64,000 bases of DNA from positions 62,001-126,000 of the forward strand of contig JAIXYZ010000009.1 of the NCBI GenBank assembly GCA_027489955.1, read 5' to 3'. Shown piece by piece: positions 7,736 through 16,022 of the stretch; the first letter of the stretch is position 1, and each line of letters starts with the position of its first letter. This DNA comes from Hyphomicrobiales bacterium (lineage in GTDB: Bacteria > Pseudomonadota > Alphaproteobacteria > Rhizobiales > Beijerinckiaceae). The notes below the pieces were generated by a model. That model did no database searches. It worked only from the letters and a program-made list of their open reading frames with translations, and had not been told where the DNA came from. Position numbers and translations under genes: made by a program.

Positions 7736-9269
7736 GCGGGCTCATTTGCGCAGAGCCGAGGAAACGCTCGGCATCGGCCCTGACCTGCGCCTTCCTGCGC
7801 GCGTCCATGCGCGCCAGATTGCGATAGGGCATCGCGAGGCGGACATTGTCCTTCAGCCGCTCCTCGTTCTCAATCAGGAAATGCCAGTAGAGATAGTTGA
7901 ACGGGCAGGCGTCCGGCCCCGTCTTCTGCTTCACGTCGTAGCGGCACGACCCGCAATAATCCGACATCCGGTCGATATAGGCCCCCGACGCCGCATAGGG
8001 CTTGGACCCCAGCAGGCCTCCGTCGGCGAACAGGATCATCCCATGGGTGTTTGGCAGCTCCACCCACTCGTAGGCGTCGGCATAGACGACGAGATACCAT
8101 TCCTCGACCTGCGCCGGATCGAGCCCCGCGATCAGCGCGAAATTGCCCGTCACCATCAGGCGCTGGATGTGGTGGGCATAGGCATGGGCGTGGGTGTCGC
8201 CGATCGCCAGGGCCAGGCAGTTCATCTCCGTCTCGCCCGACCAGTAGAACCAGGGGAGCGGCCGTTTGGCGGCGAGCGCGTTGGACGCAGCATAATCCGG
8301 CATCTTCAGCCAGTAGATGCCCCGCACATATTCCCGCCAGCCGATGATCTGGCGCACGAAGCCCTCGACGGCGTTGAGCGGCGCCCTGCCCTTGCCGTAG
8401 GCGGCGAGCGCCGCCTCGCAGACCTCCCGCGCGGTGAGGAGCCCCGCGTTGAGATAGGGCGAGATCACCGCGTGGAACAGGAACGGCTCGCCCTGCTTCA
8501 TGGCGTCCTGATAGTCGCCGAAGAAGGGCAGCCGCTCGCGCACGAAGGCATCGAGGGCCTTCAGGGCGCCCTCCCGCGTCGTCTCCCAGACGAACGGCTC
8601 CAGCGCGCCGAAATGCTCTCCGAACCGCGCGGCAACAAGGTCCAGCACCTCGCGGGTGATGGCGTCCGGCTCCGGCTGGGGCGGCGGCGGCACGCGGGTG
8701 CCTTCCGGCAAACGCTTGCGGTTCTCCTGGTCGAAGTTCCACTGCCCGCCTTCCGGGTTGCCCGCTTCGTCCATGAGATAGCCCGTGGCGCGGCGCATCT
8801 CCCGATAGAAGAACTCCATGCGCAGCGCCTTGCGCCCTTCCGCCCACCGGGCGAACGCATCGCGCGAGCACACGAACCGGTCGTCCTCGCGGATGTGGAC
8901 GGGCACGCCCAGTTCCTCGCGCCAGTTGCGCATCATCTCCAGCACGCGCCATTCGCCCGGCTCGGTCAGGATCAGCGCGTCCGGCCGGTGCCGCGCCACC
9001 GCGCGCTCCACCTCTCCCCCGAAGGACCCGGTATTGCCGGGATCGTCGAGCCGCACGTAGTCGACCCGCGCACCTTCCGCGCGCAGCTCTTCTGCGAAAT
9101 GGCGCATCGCCGCGAAGAGGAAGGCGATCTTCTGCTTGTGGTGGCGGACATAGGACGCCTCCTCCGCCACCTCGACCATGAGGACGACGTCGTGCTCCAG
9201 GTCGAGGCCGTTGAGGCACGACACGGAGCGCGTGAGCTGGTCGCCCAGGACGAGACGCAGGACGCCCAT
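7725..9269 (-). CDS. phrB: Fe-S bacterial cryptochrome/photolyase (PhrB/CryB family)
   Basis: A 514-residue member of the FeS-BCP class of cryptochromes and photolyases, whose studied members repair (6-4) photoproducts or act as photoreceptors. N-terminal MGVLRLVLGDQLTRSVS is the typical antenna-binding opening. The C-terminal region has Cys439, Cys442 and Cys455 (YCGSCRYDV, DACPFNYLYW), and a further Cys near residue 351 in EMNCLALAIGD. Agrobacterium PhrB uses four cysteines at almost identical positions for its [4Fe-4S] cluster. Expected cofactors are FAD, a lumazine-type antenna and the cluster. It is last in a minus-strand series, 15 bases after an SDR gene. Sequence alone cannot tell repair from signalling. 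Confidence 0.92.
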   Translation of the reverse strand: MGVLRLVLGDQLTRSVSCLNGLDLEHDVVLMVEVAEEASYVRHHKQKIAFLFAAMRHFAEELRAEGARVDYVRLDDPGNTGSFGGEVERAVARHRPDALILTEPGEWRVLEMMRNWREELGVPVHIREDDRFVCSRDAFARWAEGRKALRMEFFYREMRRATGYLMDEAGNPEGGQWNFDQENRKRLPEGTRVPPPPQPEPDAITREVLDLVAARFGEHFGALEPFVWETTREGALKALDAFVRERLPFFGDYQDAMKQGEPFLFHAVISPYLNAGLLTAREVCEAALAAYGKGRAPLNAVEGFVRQIIGWREYVRGIYWLKMPDYAASNALAAKRPLPWFYWSGETEMNCLALAIGDTHAHAYAHHIQRLMVTGNFALIAGLDPAQVEEWYLVVYADAYEWVELPNTHGMILFADGGLLGSKPYAASGAYIDRMSDYCGSCRYDVKQKTGPDACPFNYLYWHFLIENEERLKDNVRLAMPYRNLARMDARRKAQVRADAERFLGSAQMSPLRS

Positions 9270-9284
9270 GCGGGAGGCCTCGCT

Positions 9285-10016
9285 TCAGCCCTTGGTGCGC
9301 AGGGTGCTGCGACCGCCGTCCACGCCGATCACCTGGCCGGTGATCCAGCCGGACCCAGGGCCCAGCAGCAGCGCCGCCATGGGGGCGATGTCATCCACCT
9401 CCCCCAGCCGCTGCAGCGGGTGGAGCGCGGCGATCGCGTCCGTCACGCTGGCATTGGCGGTAAGCGCGGAGGCGAGCGGCGTTCGCGTCAGCGAGGGAGC
9501 GATGGCATTGATCCGGATCTTGGGGGCGAGCTCCGCACCGAGCGCATGGACGAGCCCTTCGACCGCGCCCTTCGCCATCGCCACAGAGGCATGGGCGGTG
9601 AAGCCCTGCGCCACCGCGATGGTCGAGAACAGGAGGATGGACGCCGTCCCCTCCGCCTTCTTCAGAGCCGGCAGCGCCGCCTGGATCGCCCGGAAGGCGC
9701 CGAGTGCGTTGAGCCGGAAGTCGCCCTCCACGTCGGCGTCGGTCAGCCGCTGCGCCGGCTTCAGGTTGATCGAGCCGACCGCGTAGCACAGGCCGTCGAG
9801 CACGCCCCCGGCAGCACCCTGCTCGCTGGCGCGGCGAACGGCGTCGGGTTCCAGGGCATCCGCAACGGTGAACGTCGCGCCGGTCTCGCGGGCGACGGCC
9901 TCGAGCTTCGCCGCGTCCCGCGCCGCAAGATGAACCGCGTGGCCTTCGGTGGAAAGCCGACGCGCCACTGCGGCGCCGATGCCGCCGGACCCGCCCCAGA
10001 TCAGATACCGCCCCAT
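9285..10016 (-). CDS. Divergent SDR-family Rossmann protein lacking the catalytic Tyr
   Basis: A 243-residue short-chain dehydrogenase/reductase fold protein. A nucleotide-binding loop is present (MGRYLIWGGSGGIGAAVARR), with the downstream NAG-equivalent region, a Ser in LLFSTIAVAQG, and a C-terminal GQVIGVDGG. The classical YxxxK pair is altered: Lys149 is present in ASVAMAKGAVEG but position 145 is Val, not Tyr. Ordinary SDR hydride chemistry is therefore doubtful. ATG 10016 is preceded by a purine-rich CGGGAGCGG; in-frame ATGs at 10034 and 10052 are alternatives. It lies 15 bases before the photolyase gene and 65 after the MocA-like gene. I recall related Tyr-less SDRs beside photolyase genes in other bacteria, but could not check. 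Confidence 0.8.
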   Translation of the reverse strand: MGRYLIWGGSGGIGAAVARRLSTEGHAVHLAARDAAKLEAVARETGATFTVADALEPDAVRRASEQGAAGGVLDGLCYAVGSINLKPAQRLTDADVEGDFRLNALGAFRAIQAALPALKKAEGTASILLFSTIAVAQGFTAHASVAMAKGAVEGLVHALGAELAPKIRINAIAPSLTRTPLASALTANASVTDAIAALHPLQRLGEVDDIAPMAALLLGPGSGWITGQVIGVDGGRSTLRTKG

Positions 10017-10081
10017 GCCAAACCGCTCCCGCATGCCAGAGGAAGCCGCCATGTAGGGCGCGCGCGGCGCGGGTAAAGCGG

Positions 10082-10696
10082 TCAGCGCCGCTCCGCTTCG
10101 TAGGCGGCCAGAGCGTCCGGCGTGTCGAGATCGAGGTGGATGCCCGGGTCGTCGACGGGCACCTCGCGCGCGTCCTCCCGGCCGTTCAGGATGCGCCGCG
10201 CGCCCGCATCCCCCGTCAGCGCCCGCGCATCCGGCCAGATGCGGCGCGCCAGGAGCACGGGGTTGCCCCGGCGCCCGGCCTGGACCGGGATGCAGGCCGC
10301 CAGGGACGGCTCGGCCGCGAGCGCGGCGACGAGGGCGTCGAGCGTGTGCGCTGAGACGTCCGGCATGTCGCCGAGGCACACGATGATACCGTCGAGGGAC
10401 GGATCGGCTGCCTCCAGCCCTGCCGCGAGGCTGCCGGACAGCCCGCGCTCAGGCGCCGGGTTCACGCAGAAGCCGAGCGGCATGCCGGCGAGCGCCGAGC
10501 GGACCACCTCCCCGTCCGGCCCGGTCACGACCAGGATGGGATCGGCGCGCGAAGCCAGGACCGCCTGCGCGACCCGCCGGACGAGCGGGACGCCGCCGAC
10601 CGGCGCGGAAAGCTTGTCCCGGCCCATGCGCCGCGACAGGCCCGCGGCCAGGATCAGGGCGCCGACGCGGACGCCGCCCGAAGGCTCCCCGCTCAC
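10082..10696 (-). CDS. mocA: MocA/MobA-like molybdenum cofactor nucleotidyltransferase
   Basis: A 204-residue nucleotidyltransferase. The start is a GTG at 10696 that overlaps the stop of the preceding gene as GTGA. This start puts the signature VGALILAAGLSRRMGRDKL at the N-terminus. It is followed by a substrate loop and the metal-binding LGDMPDVS. Later GRRGNPVLL and DIDTPDAL-type text (here LDLDTPDALAAY) also fit the MobA-like superfamily. In a cox/xanthine-dehydrogenase-type cluster the likely reaction is CTP-dependent cytidylylation of Mo-molybdopterin. This would make the MCD cofactor carried by the CoxL-type subunit. GTP specificity (MobA) cannot be excluded by eye. In many relatives I believe this domain is fused to the MPT-binding domain encoded just upstream. 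Confidence 0.82.
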   Translation of the reverse strand: MSGEPSGGVRVGALILAAGLSRRMGRDKLSAPVGGVPLVRRVAQAVLASRADPILVVTGPDGEVVRSALAGMPLGFCVNPAPERGLSGSLAAGLEAADPSLDGIIVCLGDMPDVSAHTLDALVAALAAEPSLAACIPVQAGRRGNPVLLARRIWPDARALTGDAGARRILNGREDAREVPVDDPGIHLDLDTPDALAAYEAERR

Positions 10697-11694
10697 GCGC
10701 CGCCCTCGCGCGGCTGGGGCCGCGAGCGGATTTCCATCAGCAGCCCGCCGACCCCCATCGCCTGGATGTCGGCCGGGTTCACCGGCAGGCCGGCGCACAG
10801 CCGCCGCAGAACCCAGTCGAACCCGTTCTCCTTGGGCGAGCGCGCGCATCCCGGCGCGCCGATCACCGGCCTGCCCGCCAGTTCGCCGAGCAGCAGCAGA
10901 TTGCCGGGATCGACCGGCATGCCGAGGCGCTCGACCCGGCCCCCGGCGGCTTCCAGCGCCGCGGGCACCACGTCCTGCCGGTCGGCGATGGCGGATGCGC
11001 CGAAGATCACGACGAGGTCGATATCCGACCGCGCGAGCCGCCGCAGGACTGCCGCGAGCGCGGCCGCCTCGTGCGGCACCTCCTCATCGCTGGCGAGAGA
11101 GGCGCCGCACGCGGCCAGCCGCGCCGCGGTCACCTCGCGGGTCTTGGCGCGCACGGTCGGCTTCAGCGCCTGCGTGACGGTCGCGACATAGGCCGCCCGC
11201 AAGCCCGCATAGGGCGCGATCCGCAGCGCGCCCCGGGCTGCCGCAAGGGCCGCATCCAGCGTGGCGCCGGGCACCGCATAGGGAATGATCTTCACTGTGG
11301 CCGCCATGGTCCCGGCCTCGACCGGCGCGAAGGCCGGCAGCGTGGCGAGGGTCACGGCCTCGTCGACGGCGTTGACCGCGGCGATGGCCTTGGCATCGAC
11401 GACCAGCAGCCCCTGGGCCTGCGCGAAGAGGTTGCAGCGGCCCGTGAAGGCCCGGTCTGGGCGCAGGCCAGGGCCGGCGGCCGCCTGCGCCAGCTGCCGC
11501 GCCGCATCGTCCTCGCCGATATCCCCCGCCTCCAGCACCGCGACCACGACCGACCGGACGCCCGCCGCGGCGAGGCCGTCCGCGATCTCCCGCGTGACGA
11601 TGCTGCCCTTCTTCACGACGAGGTCGCCGGCGCGCTCGGTATGCGCGACGACCGCGCCCACCGCCTCGCCCACGGGCAGGGCGACGAACCTCAC
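10693..11694 (-). CDS. Molybdopterin-binding domain protein
   Basis: A 333-residue protein starting at a GTG (11694) that overlaps the xdhC stop as GTGA. Upstream in-frame sequence is out-of-frame xdhC and is excluded. N-terminal VRFVALPVGEAVGAVVAHTE leads into a MoeA-like first part. The C-terminal half carries a MoCF-biosynthesis-type fold with LVVIFGASAIADRQDVVPAA and GNLLLLGELAGRPVIGAPGC. It is predicted to handle Mo-molybdopterin before or during cytidylylation by MocA. With the next gene (GTGA overlap) it sums to about 537 residues. That matches, as I recall, single-chain 'molybdopterin-binding/glycosyltransferase' fusions in related genomes. Cytoplasmic. Confidence 0.78.
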   Translation of the reverse strand: MRFVALPVGEAVGAVVAHTERAGDLVVKKGSIVTREIADGLAAAGVRSVVVAVLEAGDIGEDDAARQLAQAAAGPGLRPDRAFTGRCNLFAQAQGLLVVDAKAIAAVNAVDEAVTLATLPAFAPVEAGTMAATVKIIPYAVPGATLDAALAAARGALRIAPYAGLRAAYVATVTQALKPTVRAKTREVTAARLAACGASLASDEEVPHEAAALAAVLRRLARSDIDLVVIFGASAIADRQDVVPAALEAAGGRVERLGMPVDPGNLLLLGELAGRPVIGAPGCARSPKENGFDWVLRRLCAGLPVNPADIQAMGVGGLLMEIRSRPQPREGGA

Positions 11695-12389
11695 GCCGCG
11701 ACCGGCCGGGCCGGCTTCTTGTGCTGGGCCGCGATGATCTCCGCGAGGATGGAGACGGCGATTTCGGCCGGCGACACCGCGCCGATGTCGAGCCCAACGG
11801 GCGCGCGGATGCGCGCGATGTCCGCCTCGCCGAACCCGGCGGCGGCCAGCCGCTCGACGCGCCGGGCATGCGTCTTCCGCGAGCCCAGCGCGCCCACATA
11901 GAAGCACCCGGCCGAAAGCCCGGCGGCGATGGCCGGATCGTCGATCTTCGGATCGTGCGTGAGCGCGATCAGCGCGCTGTGTCCGTCCAGCCCGATCCTG
12001 GGCAGCGCCACGTCCGGCCATTCCGCCAGGACGGTCACGTCGGGAAAGCGGCTCTTCGATGCGAAGGCGGTGCGCGGATCGACGATCGTCAGGTCGATGC
12101 CGGCGAGCCTGGCCATCGGCGCCAGCGCCTGGGAGATATGGACCGCGCCGATCGCCACCGCCTTCACCGGCGGGACCGCGACAGAGAGGAAGTAATCGTT
12201 CCCGCCCACAGCGACCACGCCGGACTTGCGCGACGCGACCTGGGCGGCGAGCGCGTCGGCCAGCGGGTCGGCGTCGAAATCGGCCGCCTTGACCAGCCGC
12301 TGCCGCCCGGATGCCAGCTCCGTCACCAGCACCGCGGTGCGGCGGGCCGCGCGCTCGGCATTGAGGGCGGCGAGGACGGAGAGCTTCAT
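11691..12389 (-). CDS. XdhC C-terminal Rossmann domain protein
   Basis: A 232-residue protein corresponding to the C-terminal (Rossmann-like) half of XdhC/CoxI. XdhC inserts or sulfurates the molybdenum cofactor of xanthine dehydrogenase and aerobic CODH-type enzymes. Recognisable text: VVAVGGNDYFLSVAVPPVKAV, then LTIVDPRTAFASKSRFP, ALIALTHDPKIDDPAI, FYVGALGSRKTHARRVERL and RAPVGLDIGAVSPAEIAVSI. The ATG at 12389 shares one base with the stop of the N-terminal XdhC gene (TGATG). Two separate genes for the XdhC halves are common in cox clusters. The downstream end overlaps the molybdopterin-binding gene. Confidence 0.88.
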   Translation of the reverse strand: MKLSVLAALNAERAARRTAVLVTELASGRQRLVKAADFDADPLADALAAQVASRKSGVVAVGGNDYFLSVAVPPVKAVAIGAVHISQALAPMARLAGIDLTIVDPRTAFASKSRFPDVTVLAEWPDVALPRIGLDGHSALIALTHDPKIDDPAIAAGLSAGCFYVGALGSRKTHARRVERLAAAGFGEADIARIRAPVGLDIGAVSPAEIAVSILAEIIAAQHKKPARPVAA

Positions 12390-12712
12390 CAGGTCACCGG
12401 TTCGACATAGATGCGGATCTGGCCGCCACAGGACAGGCCGGCGTTCCAGGCCGTCTCGTCGGCGACGCCGAAGGACAGCGTGCGGGGCTTTCCGGTGGCG
12501 ATGACGTCGAGGGCGTCGGTCACGACCGCCCCTTCCACGCACCCGCCGGAGACCGAGCCGAGGAAATTGCCCTCGTCGTCGATGACGAGGTGGCTGCCCA
12601 CGGGGCGCGGCGCCGAGCCCCAGGTCTCGATCACGGTGGCCACCGCCACCTTCCGGCCCTCGCGGGTCCAGGCTTCGGCACGGGACAGGATGTCGTCCTC
12701 GCTGGCGGCCAT
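12389..12712 (-). CDS. XdhC N-terminal (CoxI family) domain protein
   Basis: A 107-residue protein matching the XdhC_CoxI N-terminal domain. It has VATVIETWGSAPRPVGSHLV, then GSVSGGCVEGAVV and NAGLSCGGQIRIYVE, whose cysteines are typical of the family. It works with the following Rossmann half in Mo-cofactor maturation. I chose the ATG at 12712. A TTG at 12730 would add six residues and overlap ynfA. It lies 10 bases after ynfA and is coupled to the next gene through TGATG. Confidence 0.88.
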   Translation of the reverse strand: MAASEDDILSRAEAWTREGRKVAVATVIETWGSAPRPVGSHLVIDDEGNFLGSVSGGCVEGAVVTDALDVIATGKPRTLSFGVADETAWNAGLSCGGQIRIYVEPVT

Positions 12713-12722
12713 CTGCGTTGTT

Positions 12723-13055
12723 TCACCCAATGCGACCTCCCCAGAGAATCACGCCGGCTCCGGCCAGGCACAAGGCCGCTCCAAGCAGGTCGGACCCGAC
12801 CGGAGCGCGGCCCTCCACCGTGACGAGCCAGACCAGCGAGGCGACGATATAGACCCCGCCATAGGCCGCAAACGCGCGCCCCGCCGCGTCCACCTCCGCC
12901 AGCGTGAGCAGCCACGCGAACAGCGCCAGCGCCGCCACGCCCGGCACGAGGACCAGCGCCGGACGGTCGAGCCGGAGCCAGGCCCAGAACGCGAAGCATC
13001 CCCCGATCTCTGCCAGCGCTGCCGCGACATAGATCAAGCCCGTCTTCGCGCTCAT
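12723..13055 (-). CDS. ynfA: YnfA/UPF0060 small membrane protein
   Basis: A 110-residue protein of the UPF0060 (YnfA) family, with four predicted membrane helices (about residues 6-26, 33-52, 61-80 and 90-107). The opening segment with [15 protein letters not shown] and the second half with [20 protein letters not shown] are family hallmarks. YnfA is related to small multidrug resistance transporters and some members export toxic cations. Its ATG overlaps the coxE stop (ATGA), and xdhC begins 10 bases downstream. It is therefore embedded in the Mo-hydroxylase maturation operon, an unusual place for an efflux-type protein. Whether it serves the enzyme or merely hitch-hikes cannot be told from sequence. 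Confidence 0.9.
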   Translation of the reverse strand: MSAKTGLIYVAAALAEIGGCFAFWAWLRLDRPALVLVPGVAALALFAWLLTLAEVDAAGRAFAAYGGVYIVASLVWLVTVEGRAPVGSDLLGAALCLAGAGVILWGGRIG

Positions 13056-14227
13056 GCCGCCATCCGCCCGCGGCGCGCGCCGCCGCTGCCCAGAGCCTCG
13101 CAGAGTTCGGCCATCGAGGCGAGGCTATGGATCGGTCGGAACTCGTCGACCTCCGGCAGCATGGCGCGGATGCCCGCCGCCCGCGGCTCGAACCCGTCGT
13201 AGCGCAGGAGCGGGTTGAGCCAGACCAGGCGCCGGCACGAGCGCCGGAGCCGGGCGGTCTCCGCTGCCAGCCGCTCGGGCGGGTCGCGCTCCAGCCCGTC
13301 GGTGAATAGCAGGACGATCGGCCCGCCATGGGCGACCCGCCGCAGCCAGTGGCGGTTGAAGGCGTGCAGCGCCTGGGAGATGCGCGTGCCGCCCTCCCAG
13401 TCCGCCGCGTGGCGCCCGGCGCGGGCCAGCGCCTCGTCGGGATCGCGGGCCTTCAGGTCCCGGCTTATGGGGGTGAGCCGGGTGGCGAACACGAAGGAGC
13501 GCACGTCGCGGCGTTCGCCGAGCGCGTGCAGGAAATGCAGGAACAGCCGGCTGTATTCCGCCATGGACCCGGAAATGTCGACGAGGGCGACGACGGGCGG
13601 ATGGCGCCGGGCGGGCACGCGCCTTGGCAGCATCACCGGATGCCCCCCGGTGCGCAGCGCCAGCCGGAGCAGGCGCCGCATGTCGATCCGCGCGCCTGAC
13701 GGATCGGGCGCGAAGCGCCGCGTGGCGACGCGGTCGTCGGGCAGCGAAAGCGTCGCGATCAGCGCCTTGGCCCGCGCGATCTCATCGGCATTCATCTGCG
13801 CGAAGTCCTTGGCCTGCAGCACCTCCCGGTCCGACACGGTCAGCCGCGCCGCAAGGGTCTCGCCGGGATCGTCCTGGCGCGGCGGGACGGGTTTCGCCGT
13901 GCCCAGCGCCTCCGCGACGCGCAAGGCGGCCGCCTCGGGCTTGCGGTCCTCGCGGGTGGCCGGCGCGTTGGGCGAGAGCGTGGCGATCAGCTTCTCGATC
14001 AGGCCGCGCTTGCGCCAGAACAGGTGGAAGGCCTGGTCGAAGACGACCGAATGCTCCCGCCGGCTGACGAAGAGCGCGTGGAGCGTCCAATAGACATCGT
14101 CCCGGCCGCCGATGCCGCTCTCCAGCGCGCGCACCGCGTCGAGCGTGCGGCCGGGCCCCACGGGAAGTCCGGCCTTGCGCAGGGCGCGGGCGAAGTGGAC
14201 GACGTTGGCCGCCAGTTCGCCGCTCAC
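13052..14227 (-). CDS. coxE: CoxE-type VWA protein
   Basis: A 391-residue VWA_CoxE family protein starting at a GTG (14227) overlapping the MoxR/CoxD stop as GTGA. The N-terminal part contains [20 protein letters not shown]. The C-terminal VWA domain has the MIDAS-type DISGSM ([16 protein letters not shown]), a conserved Thr in [18 protein letters not shown] and an Asp in [10 protein letters not shown]. In Oligotropha, CoxD and CoxE assemble the Cu-S-Mo site of CO dehydrogenase. Here they probably mature the neighbouring form II Mo-hydroxylase, by inference. It is coupled to ynfA by a 4-base overlap. Confidence 0.87.
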   Translation of the reverse strand: MSGELAANVVHFARALRKAGLPVGPGRTLDAVRALESGIGGRDDVYWTLHALFVSRREHSVVFDQAFHLFWRKRGLIEKLIATLSPNAPATREDRKPEAAALRVAEALGTAKPVPPRQDDPGETLAARLTVSDREVLQAKDFAQMNADEIARAKALIATLSLPDDRVATRRFAPDPSGARIDMRRLLRLALRTGGHPVMLPRRVPARRHPPVVALVDISGSMAEYSRLFLHFLHALGERRDVRSFVFATRLTPISRDLKARDPDEALARAGRHAADWEGGTRISQALHAFNRHWLRRVAHGGPIVLLFTDGLERDPPERLAAETARLRRSCRRLVWLNPLLRYDGFEPRAAGIRAMLPEVDEFRPIHSLASMAELCEALGSGGARRGRMAA

Positions 14228-15159
14228 GCGCGCCCGGTCCCCTGCCGCTTGCCGGAGGCGGCGCTCCGCCGGGCATCGTCGATCAGCGATTGGGCCAGCG
14301 AGCCCTGGATGCGCTGGATGTCGTCCTGATATTTCAGCAGCACGCCCAGCGTGTCGGTGACGATGGCCGGGTCCAGCGCCACCGCGTCGAGTTCCACGAG
14401 CGCGGTCGCCCAGTCCAGCGTCTCGGCGACGCCCGGCGCCTTGAAAAGGTCCTGTCTGCGGATGGCCTGCACGAAGGCGACGATCTCGGCCGAGAGCCTG
14501 GCGGGCGCGTCCGGCCGGCGGGCCTTCAGGATCGCGAGCTCCCGCGACGCGTCCGGGTAATCCACCCAATGGTAGAGGCAGCGCCGCTTCAGCGCGTCGT
14601 GGATCTCGCGGGTCCGGTTGGACGTGACGATGACGATGGGCGGTTCCTCGGCCCGGATCGTCCCCAGTTCCGGGATCGTGACCTGGAAATCCGACAGTAC
14701 TTCGAGGAGGAACGCCTCGAACGCCTCGTCCGCCCGGTCGAGTTCGTCCACGAGCAGCACGGCCGGGCCGGACGGGTCCGGCTCCAGCGCCTGGAGGATC
14801 GGGCGGCGGATGAGGTGGCGCGGGGAGAACACGTCGCTCTCCATGCGCGCGCGGTCGGGCTCGCCGGAGGCCTCCGCCAGGCGGATCGCCATCATCTGGC
14901 CGGCATAGTTCCACTCGTAGACGGCGGCGGAAACGTCGAGCCCCTCGTAGCATTGCAGGCGGATCAGCCGCCGGCCGAGCGCCCGCGCCACCACCTTGGC
15001 GATCTCGGTCTTGCCGACGCCGGCCTCGCCCTCCAGGAAGAGCGGCCGCCCCATGCGCAGCGCCAGGTGGAGAACCGTGGCGATGGGCCGGTCCGCCACG
15101 TAGTCGGCGGCCGTGAGCATGGCGAGCGTTTCGTCGACCGTGCGGGGAAGCGTCTTCAT
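14224..15159 (-). CDS. coxD: CoxD/MoxR-type AAA+ ATPase
   Basis: A 311-residue MoxR-family AAA+ ATPase. Walker A is at about residues 44-51 (GEAGVGKT), Walker B is VLLVDELDRAD, sensor 1 is IVIVTSNRTRE, and the arginine-rich ALKRRCLYHWVDYPD is typical. MoxR ATPases act as chaperone-like partners of VWA proteins. CoxD of CO dehydrogenase loci is a member and functions in active-site assembly. It lies 47 bases downstream of coxM and overlaps coxE by four bases (GTGA), the usual ATPase-VWA pairing. Cytoplasmic, possibly membrane-associated. Confidence 0.9.
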   Translation of the reverse strand: MKTLPRTVDETLAMLTAADYVADRPIATVLHLALRMGRPLFLEGEAGVGKTEIAKVVARALGRRLIRLQCYEGLDVSAAVYEWNYAGQMMAIRLAEASGEPDRARMESDVFSPRHLIRRPILQALEPDPSGPAVLLVDELDRADEAFEAFLLEVLSDFQVTIPELGTIRAEEPPIVIVTSNRTREIHDALKRRCLYHWVDYPDASRELAILKARRPDAPARLSAEIVAFVQAIRRQDLFKAPGVAETLDWATALVELDAVALDPAIVTDTLGVLLKYQDDIQRIQGSLAQSLIDDARRSAASGKRQGTGRA

Positions 15160-15206
15160 GCTCGTCGTCGCGGGGCCTGGCGGGCGGCTGTTGTGCCGCC
15201 TGCCGT

Positions 15207-16010
15207 TCAGCGCCGCAACGCCCTTTCCACCGCTCGCCGCGCCATCACGCCGACGAGATGCGCGCGGTAGGCGGCGTCCGCATGGATGTCGCTGTTCATG
15301 CCCTCGGTCGAGGGTGTCAGGCCATCCAGCGACTTCGGCGCGAACCGGCCCTTCAGAGCCTCCTCCGCCTCATGCCAGCGGAAGACGCCGCTGTCGCCGG
15401 CGCCCGTCACCGCCACGCGGATCTCGCCGCCGCGCCGGGCCACGAACACGCCCGCCAGCGCGAACCGCGAGGCCGGGTGCCGGAACTTCTCGTAGCCGGC
15501 GCGCGAGGGGATCGGGAACACGACCTTGACGATGATCTCGCCCTCCTCCAGCGCCGTGGTGAACACGCCCTGGAAGAAGTCGTCCGCCGCGATGCGCCGC
15601 TGGTTCGTGACGATGGTGGCGCCGAGCGCGAGGCACGCCGCCGGATAGTCCGCGGACGGGTCGTTGTTGGCGAGCGAGCCGCCGATCGTGCCGCGATTGC
15701 GCACGGCCGGGTCGCCGAGCACGGAGACGAGGTGGGCGAGCGCGGGGATCGCCTCCTTCACCACCGGCGAGGTCTCGACCTCCGCGTGGCGCGTCATCGC
15801 CCCGATGACCAGGCTGCGGCCCTTGCGCTCGATCCCGGTCATGCCTGGCACGGCGCCGAGGTCGATAACCGTGCCGGGTGAAGCGAGCCTCAGCTTCATC
15901 ATCGGCAGGAGGGACTGTCCGCCGGCCAGCAGGCGCCCGTCCTCGGCCTTGCCGAGCAGACTGGCCGCCTGGCGCAGGCTCGTCGGGCGATGGAACTCGA
16001 AAGCGTACAT
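15207..16010 (-). CDS. coxM: FAD-binding subunit of a CoxLMS-type molybdenum hydroxylase
   Basis: A 267-residue FAD-binding subunit. The two FAD-binding signatures are LLAGGQSLLPMMKLRLASP near residue 28 and RNRGTIGGSLANNDPSADYP near residue 105. It would pass electrons from the molybdenum subunit, via the [2Fe-2S] subunit, to an acceptor. The protein starts MYAFEFHRPTSLRQAASLL, as is normal for CoxM-like proteins, and is of usual length. It follows coxL by 12 bases and precedes coxD by 47. No residue-level anomaly noted. Confidence 0.92.
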   Translation of the reverse strand: MYAFEFHRPTSLRQAASLLGKAEDGRLLAGGQSLLPMMKLRLASPGTVIDLGAVPGMTGIERKGRSLVIGAMTRHAEVETSPVVKEAIPALAHLVSVLGDPAVRNRGTIGGSLANNDPSADYPAACLALGATIVTNQRRIAADDFFQGVFTTALEEGEIIVKVVFPIPSRAGYEKFRHPASRFALAGVFVARRGGEIRVAVTGAGDSGVFRWHEAEEALKGRFAPKSLDGLTPSTEGMNSDIHADAAYRAHLVGVMARRAVERALRR

Positions 16011-16022
16011 CGTCGGTCCTCC

